Source of the DNA: Opisthorchis felineus
Lineage: Eukaryota > Platyhelminthes > Trematoda > Opisthorchiida > Opisthorchiidae
Reading direction: 5' to 3'
Length of the DNA stretch: 64,000 nucleotides
NCBI GenBank assembly: GCA_004794785.1
Contig: SJOL01006489.1
Span: forward strand, 563,271 to 627,270
Under the pieces are notes generated by a model. The model was not told the DNA's origin. It saw only the letters and a list, made by a program, of their open reading frames with translations, and did not search any database. The stretch's first letter is position 1, and the number at the start of each line of letters is the position of its first letter. Shown here piece after piece: positions 46,201 to 55,247 of the stretch. A program made the translations under genes and the position numbers.

Positions 46201-47737
46201 TAACCACTCTTGGGTCTTGTATGCATGTTTCGGAAACACAGAATACGTAAATTCTAAAGGATTATTAGATTTCAGTGAGCATTGCCTGTTTTCCAATTTG
46301 ACATAGAGTATGAACGTTAATAGCTCTTATGTAGAAAGAATCTTGTGGAATTAGCAAGGTGTTATTTTGTTTATTGTTAATAGGCAGCGGGATGCACAAA
46401 GCACATTTGTCAGATAACCGACAATCAAATGACCCAGCAACATTTGGTTTTGTGGTGGGAAGGGGTTGGGGAGGGACATCGGTGGACAAAGAACTGTGTG
46501 GGCAAATGATACTTCCCGGTTGCCAGGCCGAGGAAGGGTGTTTAGTTGAAGTACCTCACCTTGAGCCTTTAACTCAAAAGTCAAAAGCAGTTGAAGGATG
46601 TAGGGTTATGTTCGGGGACCCTACCCTTAGCCACTGACTCAAAAGTCTGATCCACAAGGTAGTGGGCGTGCCTACCTACCAGTATTCAAAGCTGTGGAAT
46701 ATAAATTAAGCGTAATTGAGAGTCTAATCGGTTGATGACTCACTTTGACAGCCTGACTAATGATGAATAGTTAGATTACTTTATCTAAACTGCCATCAAT
46801 TCTCACAAAGGACCTAATGATAAAAAATAGTGGACTGAGTTTGACTAGATATTTATAGAGCAGTCAATTTGGAGGCTGGGACTTGAACTTTGATCTTACA
46901 GGCCGAAGACCCCTTCGGTAGAGAGGTTCAGTAATGTGCCTGATCATGTAACATTTTAAATTCCTATAAGAACACGCTGTACATTTTGATGTACAAAAGG
47001 TGTTTGGGTGACCAATTTACAGGCTCGACGATTACCGTACCCCTCAGAACAAACCAGAACGCAACCTTAAGTCACGACGTACAGGCATTTGTCTCGGCGC
47101 AGTCTGGAGTACAGTTCACAAAGGATCCGTGTGCACGGCTTCTCAATGGTAAATAAACTCAAATGCCGTTTCCGTTTCCTCGACACATATTTCTCTTGTG
47201 AAAATTTTGTCTTCTTATCAAAATTTGCATTGCCTTTCACCAGCTCTGTGAGAATTTCCTGTGTAAGAGGATATATACTTGGGAAATGACCGCAACTTAC
47301 GTTTCCAGAGGTGCCACTGGACCGCAGCGACCTGATATCATCATAATCCAGTTTTTGATTATCAGCAGAATCCACAATATGACGATTATCCTTAGCGATA
47401 GTCGATTTCAGCGAGGTAACAACACCTTCACTGGATTCATTCGGGACCAAAAGCTGTTCACAGGAGGTAAATTTATTGGTCACAAACATGCCTCTTTCAT
47501 TTTATCCAGCGATGGACCAGCCGGTTCGATTTGGTTCCCACTGATTGTAAAGAGTGTACCGTATGGAAAGCCAATAGCATTTTTCAAGAATACTTTGGAT
47601 CCGTCTATAGTCTCCACCCTGGAAATGTTAGCACGATAGATGCACGAGCAAACAACCTACTTATCTGGATCTAGTTTGATTGACCTGAAGTATTCATCCT
47701 TGCGGACAATCACAAAATCATGTGCTTTTATTAACAT
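34005..47737 (-). CDS. TRMT6: tRNA (adenine58-N1)-methyltransferase non-catalytic subunit TRM6
   Basis: Exons found: 47737-47661, 47618-47492, 47453-47301, 47258-47083, 42667-42445, 35923-35616 and 34244-34005 (TGA). The first five join in frame. The last two also join, but phase differs between 42445 (phase 0) and 35923 (phase 1), so at least one exon is missing. TRMT6 binds the tRNA beside TRMT61A, which supplies the catalytic site, to make m1A58. Signature segments match human TRMT6: AHDFVIVRKDEYFR, AIGFPYGTLF, KTKFSQEKYV, FDTLCHILTYSNVHGG, LLAETCAGLLLG, ALIVATRFHP, GRPVVVYSQF, RLTDTWFRTIQVLPDRTHPE and SGGYLLCAYTV. Visible coding length is about 434 codons, against 497 in human. Large introns hold LINEs. 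Confidence 0.92.
34681..35200 (+). mobile_element. RTE-like LINE tail interrupted by a SINE
   Basis: LINE C-terminal sequence (CWLGHMLRIPKGNFPHRAFS at 34710, then GWRQSRSG) breaks off near 34797 and resumes near 34906 as TWHRSMKAPKNQLSCTGNCR and LPRW. In the uninterrupted copy at 43.5 kb the two parts are adjacent (RGGQTMIRQRIMKAIICELS). The insert is described separately. Confidence 0.75.
34797..34905 (+). repeat. SINE body, nested in a LINE
   Basis: Shares cagccctcg, gggtggcatggcag, gggcaccgaaag and gttac with the SINE at 11550-11620. The tRNA-like head is missing, so the copy is 5'-truncated. It ends in an AT-rich tail. Confidence 0.7.
35616..35923 (-). CDS. TRMT6: TRMT6 penultimate exon
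   Basis: Acceptor atcttttttcag, donor ttcag|gttagt. A variable, serine-rich and basic stretch is followed by DALIVATRFHPVDMTLLLMQ and FLPVGRPVVVYSQFLQ, equivalent to the human GLIVASRFHP...PFVVYCQYKE block of the methyltransferase-like C-terminal domain. Confidence 0.92.
35924..37790. other. TRMT6 intron, unassigned, with an 11-base C run
   Basis: Eleven consecutive C lie at 36534-36544. An open minus-strand stretch at 36072-36350 was weighed as the missing TRMT6 exon but not accepted. No repeats recognised. Confidence 0.45.
37795..38016 (+). repeat. Complete unit of the dispersed repeat
   Basis: The order is the reverse complement of 191-440: first taaggttgctg..gaccggtttcgccctt, then gaaattcgccaaataca and the arm with ctcagctgaattt-like sequence, ending ctgaatgtgctgcgc. 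It shows that arm and block seen at the window start are one element of about 220-250 bases. Confidence 0.75.
38280..38440 (-). repeat. Reverse copy of the 140-base repeat at 28515
   Basis: Contains gtgacggtttgtatgctgtc, gtgacccactgagctata, tctccgtgcgacactctcag and ggttacagatc, the reverse complement of the landmarks at 28515-28655. Confidence 0.65.
38460..41670 (+). mobile_element. RTE-like LINE, near full length but broken, internal deletion (copy B)
   Basis: From a probable 5' region (landmark ttttgagtcaagggttttgg), the endonuclease can be followed as ASNVRTRKQAGRQVTLTRAL (about 38905), GVGIALSDLAEAF (39115), LCAVRLTASVRESRG (39180) and VVAAGDMNAQVGK (39350). A linker follows (VKLGVCADRDTWW, 39970). 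RT pieces are [18 protein letters not shown] (40580), ILDFNDAFDSVKRSVMLTTL (40690), [15 protein letters not shown] (40970) and [17 protein letters not shown] (41220). It ends in the same UTR and gatgat tail near 41660 as copy A. Several frameshifts and stops. Antisense in the 6.5 kb TRMT6 intron. Confidence 0.85.
41671..42444. other. TRMT6 intron next to exon 5
   Basis: The minus-strand frame of the exon stays open past its donor to 42175 (about 90 codons), probably by chance since the added residues do not fit TRMT6. No other feature recognised. Confidence 0.4.
42445..42667 (-). CDS. TRMT6: TRMT6 central exon
   Basis: Acceptor ttactcctcttcag; one base completes the Leu codon begun at 47083. 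Encodes RFDTLCHILTYSNVHGGSKV, LLAETCAGLLLGGVLERIG and GGSVIQFFHG, matching human YDTLAQMLTLGNIRAGNKM, METCAGLVLGAMMERMG and GSIIQLYPG. The donor is cag|gtacgt, phase 0. Confidence 0.92.
43339..46330 (-). mobile_element. RTE-like LINE, nearly complete, with mutated catalytic box
   Basis: Reading 46330 downwards: endonuclease start RAINVHTLCQIGKQAMLTEI, LRIYCVSETCIQDPRVVMHL, VVSAYAPMDCSSDTEKDTFY, VILAGDMNAQVGRLGFLESH; then TWRPPTANHPWTQLDGVAIS; linker with DREVWWSLKARK; RT with GCENHRGISLVAVASKVLSG and GGLLTDIEYADNITLL, where YADN replaces the catalytic YADD; then FVYLGGCISPGGL, LHRLRWLGHMLRMP and CRLPGW. Several frameshifts and stops separate these pieces. It lies in TRMT6's 4.4 kb intron in the same orientation as the gene. 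Confidence 0.85.
46855..46930 (-). repeat. tRNA-like fragment
   Basis: On the minus strand the stretch gatcaaagttcaagtcccag is B-box-like. No clear A box or fold for a real tRNA was found. A SINE remnant in the TRMT6 intron is likeliest. Confidence 0.3.
47083..47737 (-). CDS. TRMT6: TRMT6 first four exons with three mini-introns
   Basis: Exon 1 (47737-47661) starts at ATG and encodes LIKAHDFVIVRKDEYFR. Intron 47660-47619 is 42 bases (gtaggt, internal ctaac, tttccag). Exon 2 gives VFLKNAIGFPYGTLF. Intron 47491-47454 is 38 bases and appears to use a GC donor (gag|gcatgt), because the nearby GT donor breaks the frame. Exon 3 ends aac|gtaagt. Intron 47300-47259 is 42 bases without a stop. Exon 4 encodes EILTELVKGNANFDKKTKFS and EKPCTRIL, matching the human DKTEFAQDKYIKKKKKKYEA region. 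Confidence 0.88.
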
Positions 47738-47742
47738 GATCT

Positions 47743-47773
47743 CAATGCTCAAGTTAGCTAAAAGAAGAGGAAT
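47743..47773 (-). promoter_or_regulatory. Strong 3' splice acceptor 20 bases upstream of the TRMT6 ATG
   Basis: On the minus strand ttcctcttcttttag lies directly before position 47757, leaving a 20-base leader to the ATG at 47737. It is either the end of a 5'-UTR intron or a spliced-leader trans-splicing site, which flukes are known to use on part of their mRNAs. Sequence alone cannot tell which. Confidence 0.5.
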
Positions 47774-47989
47774 CGGTTTGGAAACTAAGGTAGATATACA
47801 AGGCTTGTCAGGCGAGCACGCGCGATGGTTCACGTGAATCCCTAGTTTCAGAACAACAGAAAAACAACATTGACAACAACAAAATAGTAAGATATACTGG
47901 CGCTCAACTGCCTGGCCTGGAGACCAGGTATGCGAACGTCATACCTGTGGATGCAGTAGTTTTGACCGGCTGTTATTGGTTACGCTGCC

Positions 47990-48135
47990 AACCCCAACCC
48001 GGCTGAAGCCGGTCATTAAGCATGAATGTAGCACGAGAGTTGTGACAGTTCGAGGTTGCCCAGGCCTAGACAAGAGCAACCGAAAGTCGGAGTGGACCCG
48101 AACGAGGGATCTACCGATCAGGAGCTCGCGCCATA
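47990..48135 (-). repeat. tRNA-derived SINE copy
   Basis: Minus strand carries a B-box-like tcgttcgggtccac followed by the SINE body landmark ttgtctaggcctgggcaacc and tctcgtgct. Orientation is opposite to the copy at 11447. Confidence 0.65.
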
Positions 48136-48769
48136 ACATCCAATAAAACTCCAGCTATGGCTAATCCAACTGGTCATCCATCCAGACATTAGGTAATTCT
48201 AAGCAATGAACCCCACGCATCAATCCTGTCAGAGTACATGACCAGCGATAGAGGCGATTTGGGTTCATCAATTTACGATAAATAAATAGAGTATCTTGCA
48301 GCAACCCGTAGGTTGTGGAGTACGGCTAAAGAAGTGCTGACCGCTAATTGTATAGAAAATAACAAAAGCACTGTAGCGACTTGTGGGCGCGGTGTGGTAC
48401 AGGTTTTAAGACCATTTGATCTCAACTGATCCAACGGTCTTGCGGTTGGAGTGAATATTCAAGGCGATGTAAGGAGTTGTGATCGGTCACTTTTTCCAGT
48501 GTCCTGAGAGAGCATAAAATCCTCGTTGCCAGCATTAGCTACTTTTCAAGACTGTGCAGTGCTACCTGGGTCTGGTTGCACGATTACCCGTAGATCCCGC
48601 TAGCGGTAGATGGCTTGATGCATGTTTCAGCCCAAAAGGTAGGACCGAGGGTGAGAACGGCGGAATGATGGCACATGATACCTTCCACCGTTAGATGATA
48701 AGCGGCTTACAGCTGGCCAGTTTTAAACCGTCTAGGTCTGCCTGTAGAAGCTCAAGTTCACGAAGAAGA

Positions 48770-48965
48770 GTGAATAAATGCCCACGTGTTGCACCCCTTC
48801 GGCGCAGTTGCCGTGCGATTCGAATGAAGCACGAGAGTTGAGGTACTAGCGTGTTGCCCAAGCCTAGACAGAAGCAGTCAGAAAGCCAGTGTTGGGTTCG
48901 AACCATTGACCTTTTGGCAAGTAGCTACACGCCGTGACTGCTGAGCTGTCTCGCGTTCAGTGGAG
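48770..48965 (-). repeat. tRNA-derived SINE copy, complete head
   Basis: Minus strand has an A-box-like acagctcagcagtcacggcg, a perfect B box ggttcgaaccc, then ctgtctaggcttgggcaaca and the body ending near 48770. It is 780 bases from the copy at 47990 in the same orientation. Confidence 0.75.
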
Positions 48966-49559
48966 AAGTGAGGGCTCTCGAGAGCCTCAGATCATCAGCA
49001 AATAACTGAAGGGAAGATATTAGCCATTGATGAAGGCAAGGAACAGAAGAGACTCAAGTACTGCTGTCGATGACGATAATAACGACTAATGATCCCTATG
49101 ACAGTTCACTTGGGTCACGGTTTTCCGATTACCCGAGCAGTGACTGAACGGTTAACTCAGTGGAGAAAAGAGCCTCGATATAGCCTAGCTAGATTTTGCA
49201 GCAGGATTCAAGTGCGTACGATGGGTGATCTTGGAAAATTCAACTAAAATGGACCTTGAAGCCCATTGTGATTCATGAGGATGGGCCTTAGCCTCCGGAA
49301 TTCAGTTCATTCCATTGTTATATTGGGTGGGAAAACACCGCCAACTGAGGAATCAGGGTGGACACAGTGGACATCAGAGGTCTGGAAAATGAACAGTAAA
49401 TCATATAATTGTGATGAAGCGAGGAAAATATCTGGCTACGCCTTAGAGGTGACTGATACTGATGCGATCCAAAATAGGAGAGGGTTCTGGAAACTACACA
49501 CATGAAGAAATATTTCCGGCGGTCAAGGTGCTTACACTGAACTGGAAGTTTGGGACTAT

Positions 49560-50340
49560 TGCCTCCTGAATAGACCCAATCAGCTGGCTGGATTGGATTG
49601 GACTCGGTACATATGGACATCGGCGAACGACTGCTTCAGTTAAGTGCTGACCATAGACCGTCTCTATACACTACTAAATTCCGAAATAACTGGAGTCGTC
49701 TGGCCAGATGGTTTCCTCCAACAGCGTGCCAGCCACGGATCACACCACCATCAGTTGCCGGTGGCGCGGATAACACACTGCCGCTCATTTTGGAACAATT
49801 GTGTGAATTCTGACCATGAGGTAGTCCAGAGTCGCTTCTCTCTACGTTTGACATGACCACGTAAGGGGCGGCCAAGTCGCTTATCAACTGAGAGGTTAGC
49901 AGATCACGAAGTTAGACGAGTCTATCAGAAGTCTTCTGGGCTCTTCAAGCTGCTCCACTGTCAGACACCAATTGGTACTGGGACGAGATCGCCATATCTT
50001 TGCACAATGCCGGAAGTTTTGCCTGAGGCGCTACAATATCAGACAGAACAGTGGCACCACTTGAATCTCGAAATGTCTCCACCGGTCCAGAATAAAATCC
50101 AGTCCGAAGAATTATCAGACGTCAAGTAAAACTAGGCGTGCGCGCTGACCGTGAGCCCTGGTCGATCAGGAAGACTAAGGAAACGAAAGAGGTTCAGAAA
50201 GCCAAGAACGTCAGGAGATTAGTCCGGCTGATCCGTTCGACCAATTCCTTTGAAATGCCGGTGAGCAAAACCACCAAGGACCAAAGCAGGTCGACTAGCT
50301 TCAATAAAGGACACTTCGCCTGCTGGGCCTGAAGTGGTTG
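49560..50340 (+). mobile_element. RTE-like LINE fragment: end of endonuclease plus linker
   Basis: Pieces: ERLLQLSADHRPSLYTTKFR (about 49625), then HCRSFWNNCVNSDHEVVQSR (49782), where copy B and the 43-46 kb element have the same block. The linker follows with VKLGVRADREPW (50125) and NVRRLVRLIRSTNSFEMPVS (50210). No RT follows, so the fragment is truncated on both sides. Confidence 0.7.
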
Positions 50341-51039
50341 ACGAATTTTGATGCAAACACTGAATACATAGTCACTAAATCCGGGTCAGTTTGACCGAAT
50401 CAGTACTGTATCGAGGTCTTTAGCCATGAGGTCCTCGCTCTCATGTCGAGAGGAGTAATCGGGATCTAAATTTTGTAGCATCTAATGGTTATACAGGGGT
50501 GATATGCCAATTAGCTTTCAGGGCTCCGCTGCGAAGAAACGCACAGCAGATCTCTATAATTGTCATGTATTGGAAAATCCAATCGCGAGTTACTATGATG
50601 AACTGAAATTTTACCCTCAACTTATCTAGAGGACATTTGCTGTCCACTGAAGTGTCCCAAGGTTGACCGGAAGTACGTTGCTCGAAATAAGGGAACATCA
50701 GGCGACTGAGCAGACGTGTCGAGGACCAGCTAGGGACCAGAAGGCGTGTCCTAATTAGTCAGAATATGAGCCAATCGACATCGAGTATCTGTGTTCCGCG
50801 CATCCAGAGGGCTACGTGGTGATCCGATGAAGTCGTAACCCTTCGGTGATCCACGCTGGGTGGCAGTAGCTTTCGTCTAACTGCAAACCGATGGTATTTA
50901 TGGCCCCTTGTGCTCGCCGATGCAACCGGCCGCGACTCTGGATTACAGTTTCTACTCAACCACCGCAGACCCATCTACTACCAAAGGCATCGATGCTCGG
51001 GAGGAGGCAAGCTTCGAGTGGGCGCAGCTTTGAAAGTAC

Positions 51040-53851
51040 ATGGAGCTATCATTCCTTATTTCCGTAGCAGACGATAAAGCTGCAGCAGTGAACTCCACGC
51101 CCAAGCCGCAAATTCTGAGCTGGATTGGGTCAGATATGTGGAAACAAGCGGCGAAGCCTACCGACAAATCAAACACAAGCGTCGACCTCGGTATCGGGGA
51201 ATGCTTCAAGAACTCTACAGCCACTGAGAATGTGAAACTGCCTGTCTCCAGCTCCACTCCGTCAAAAGTGGCCTCTCCAATTGTGGACACAGTCGTCGCC
51301 CATGACCCCGGCAGTCAAAGCCACAAACCCGACAACAGCAAACCGGAAAACCCTTCGTACACCCAGTCAGCCAAGCTGATCACGGGCGACTTAGGAGTCC
51401 ATATAAACACGAAAGAAAAGCGGCTGCAGTCAAGCAAACCACATAAACTTCGCCAAATCGGAAAGCTGCTGGCTAGCTTCAAGATGCAGTCCTCTGTGAA
51501 AACGAGCCTCGTGGGAGCACCACCAAAAGGAACACTTCCTGGTGCTGCCACCACAAAGACACCTTATCGACTAAACTGTACCAAAGTGCCAAAAAAACAA
51601 ACAGATGCATGTCTGCCCCAAATCCTCGAACAAAAGCAGATCTGGTCATCCAAAAGTCTGTATTGAACGGGCTACAGGTAGCAGCGGTCGAAAGTTTCTC
51701 CCGCTAGAGTGAAACTACGCCCCACAAAGGTAAAAGGTACGCACAAGCCGGACTCCCATAGGGCGAAAAAACTGCAAATGAAAAGCAGCTCTCAGAACCA
51801 CCAAGGCGGGAAGCAGACAAGTATGCCGCAGACGCGCCTTCGGAGCCTTGGACTCAAACCCAGCGTACAGCTATTGAATCTGCTAACCTCTCCGGTGGCA
51901 CAACTCTCCGTTCTCCACCTTCGGAGGCAGAAGAGACGGTGTTGAAATGTGTATCCACAAACTTCCTAAATCCTTCAACAAACCTCGCGCTATTAAACAG
52001 TCAGCTTGCTGTGAACAGCCGTCCATAATAACACATAAAAAACCTTGCTCACACCGGATTTCTCTGAGGTGGAGACCTTGATAGACGGTTACTCTATTTT
52101 TCGAACTGACTCAAAACGTGGGAGGGCTGGTGGGGTTGCTTTATATTTGCATGCGCCCCTGCCCATCCCGATTGTCCTCTCTGATGCCACTCCTGCACCT
52201 TTTTGTGATGCATTGTGGATTCGAATCCCGCTGCGCGGAACCGTTCCTCTTCTTCTCGGCGTGTTCTACCGTTGCCCTCTAGTCCTACGGAAGATGACCA
52301 ATTCCTCATACAAATACTTGAGCAACTCTCCTCCACCTACCAACCCACATATCTCTTGCTGGTAGGTGACTTCAACGCATCCACTGCCTCCTGGACGGAG
52401 CTGCAACGCGTTGGGTCTGGTGGACACTTTGCAACGATGCTGACAAAAGTCTTTCAATAGAGCATTCAGACGCAAAATGTCGTCGCCCCCATCAGATACC
52501 GCGCAGGCCAGCTACCATCTCTGCTGAATTTCGTCATCACCAACGAAAGGCACTTCGTCAATCAGGTGTTAATTAGAGCCCTACTCGAACATAGTGACCG
52601 CCGTGTGCTGAACTTTGATTTCCTCTGCTACTGGGCCAGAAATATCGAACCATAAACTTGACTTCAAAACTTCTGCCGTGCAGACTTCCCAGGAATGCAC
52701 ATCATTCTTGGTCAATTTAAACTGGGACCAGCTTCAGTGAAATAGTTATACAGGACCATTGTCCAGAAAGTTCACGAGGCTGGCGCGATGTTCGTCCCAA
52801 ATAACCAGCACGCAGGCGGATGGACTGCAAGCTACCTAAGAGGATTCGGAGTCTTCTGGAAAGGAGGTCTAAACTATTTTTTTAAAAGTTGACTATAGGA
52901 GACAGGCGCTTGGTAAAATGCGGAAAAGCTGTAAGTCAGAAACCTGCCAATGGAACATATGAAAACCAGCCACCATACTAGACCTCGCCAGCAGTACATG
53001 AGACATCGTTGCAGAAATAAGCGGAATGGGAATCAGCGATCTCCTTTGTCGTGCATGGTGTGAGTGGACGACAAGACATCACAAGGATAGATGCCAAAAA
53101 GGATTTGGGTATCTGGCTCTCTTCAAACATGTTCTCACTGCACCATGAGAAATCGGCTCAAAAGGCATTCGCCGTTCTACGGATGATTCGGTGCACCTTC
53201 TCCCGTATTACTCGCATGGACTTCCAAATACTCTATGGGGCCTACGCCAGACCGCTTCTTGAATACGCCAACCAAGTTGTCTACTCAGGGCGTACGAAGG
53301 ACGTAACCCTCACTGAGCATGTCCAAAAAGATGCTACGAAAATGGTTGCCGGCCGTAAATCCGTGGACTACGAAGCGCGTCTCGCGGTGCTTGGCCCCTT
53401 TCCCCAGGAGTATCGTCGCTTCCGAGAAGACTTTATACATAGCTACACCCTGTTTGAACAAGGTTTGGCCAATATGTTTTTCACCGTTGACCCACCAACC
53501 ACTCGGTGGGGACTTGGTAAGAAGATTTTCAAGCTCAGAGCTAACACTTTTATTAGACAAATTTTTTTCTAATTTTGTGTAGTGGCTGCGTGGAATAACC
53601 TTCCTCCGACAGTCGTCCACGCTCCTTCTATGACCCAGTTCAAAGCACTATTAGACACTTTCTTTTGCGAGTCCCCGTGCTGGGAAACATACTGCCCCGT
53701 GCTGATAACTTAAGGAGCAGTGCTACACCCTTTTTTCGCTTGTGCCTTTCAGGTCTACGACAGCCGCTGAACAACAAGAACAAAACCAACCTGGGAAACT
53801 TGGGCAAAAGCCTCGATCCTGAGTATTAATCCGTGAATCCGTGAATCCGTG
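51040..53851 (+). mobile_element. CR1-like LINE with the reverse transcriptase deleted
   Basis: A 208-codon frame at 51040-51666 (polar, K/S/P-rich) may be the element's first part. Endonuclease: FSEVETLIDGYSIFRTDSKR, GRAGGVALYLHAPLP (52055-52150) and LLVGDFNASTASWTEL (52355). After about 500 bases without RT motifs comes the C-terminal part at 53051-53572: [44 protein letters not shown] and [17 protein letters not shown], then VAAWNNLPPTVVHAPSM at 53583. The whole RT domain, about 1.5 kb in intact relatives, is missing. It ends in three 8-bp repeats. Confidence 0.8.
53828..53851 (+). repeat. Three tandem 8-bp units at the CR1 3' end
   Basis: The unit AATCCGTG is repeated three times and followed by AATG. 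Short 8-bp tandem units at the 3' terminus are a known hallmark of CR1-clade LINEs, so this marks the element's end. Confidence 0.8.
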
Positions 53852-53859
53852 AATGCCAA

Positions 53860-53985
53860 GTGGATATCCTCCAGCCATATTCCAGACGGGCCCCGAGAAA
53901 TCCGCACGGGCCGTGTAAATTATGTGACGAATTTCACTTTTCACGCCACTGTTTCCGCCGCTGCGTTCAAGTTGGAGCCACGTTT
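53860..53985 (+). pseudogene. Possible gag zinc-knuckle remnant
   Basis: The frame reads GPCKLCDEFHFSRHCFRRC, a C-x2-C-x3-H-x4-C pattern in the style of LTR-retrotransposon gag knuckles of flukes. No protease or RT follows. With only one motif, chance is not excluded. Confidence 0.3.
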
Positions 53986-53989
53986 CAAC

Positions 53990-55247
53990 GGAAGTTCCTC
54001 CTTTCAGTAATTGTATGCCGGTTATTCCCAGCTGTTCACAGCCTCTGATTTCGCTCGGTACTCGCCGAGTGGAATCGATTTCCCAAAAAGGTTAGCACTT
54101 CATAGTTGAGAATATCTATGCCTAATGGGTTGTCCTGCAAATTCTCAGTATGGCCGATTTGCTTAAGGAACTGAATCTTCAAGGTCATAAGTTACGTCGA
54201 ATTGGAAAAAGGCATATAATTGCCATAAGATATCGTGGCGATCACGCGTCTCGCGGCGTCATCCCCATTCTGATTGCCTGAAATCCTTATGGCGGGAACA
54301 TTTAAAAATGGTAAGATGGCGGATTTGCGGTTTATTATTGTCCCTCTGTATCGAAGCATATAATTATGATTGGTTAGTATGTGTTAAAGATTTACATTGT
54401 TAACAGACTTTCAAATGTAATGAAGGCAGATAATGTGCTATCTTCATTAGTTTAACATAGCCTGCTTCTGACGAATTTAATCGTCAACGTTGTCCCTAAA
54501 TGTAACTGTAGCTCAAATGGACGATGATTTTTGTGTTTAATATCGCTAACAAAAAAGTGAGTAATTAGAATAGCCCAATATTAGCAGTTATTGGTTGTTC
54601 GTTTACTGTTATCACCCAGCGACGATCTGTGGTTATGCCACAGTTTATCGTTCTACATGCCATCTAAGTGACAACCGGCGAGCTCGCAAGCCGTAGGTGC
54701 ACCTGCATCCTAAAATCATGGGGTTGAATGATGTAACATATGCTGCTAGAGGCGATGCTATGTAATCCTAGAAGCACTATGTTTCGGGACCACTCTTAAG
54801 GTACAGACGAAACAGGAAAGTTACGCCCCCTTTCTCACCTACGCAAGCTTGTCTTCAACACAAGGCCTGGATGCCTTGGTTGCCGTGACGCTTGCGTTGT
54901 CTGGAAATATGAAACCATTTTTTGGGAAACATAATTTTATTGACTGATTGCAAGCAAATTACAGAATCATCATAAATGTGTTCCGGAGTGGTACCTGCAA
55001 CATAAATGGGAAAATGATTAGTAAAAGATAATTTAATGGAAATGACCAGAGCCCCGTTCGCCCAGCCTGCGTGAAAGACGCACACTGGTTGCCACTGCCG
55101 CACCACGTTGAGGAGGGGATGGATTTTACGGCAGAAAAAACCCACCCACCACCCACACATCCAACAAGGCATGACAGTTAACAAATGTGAACTTCATTAA
55201 TAAACGAAACTTACCTTTGTCTCCCTAAGTGCGCTCCCCTAGGGAAC
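53990..55247. other. Unassigned flank downstream of the MULE gene
   Basis: A minus-strand AATAAA at 54936-54941 is a candidate polyadenylation signal for the MULE gene. No terminal inverted repeat matching the other flank was found by eye. Confidence 0.4.

Noticed and set aside
47286..47639. Plus-strand 117-codon frame
   Set aside because: Shadow of the TRMT6 exons on the other strand.
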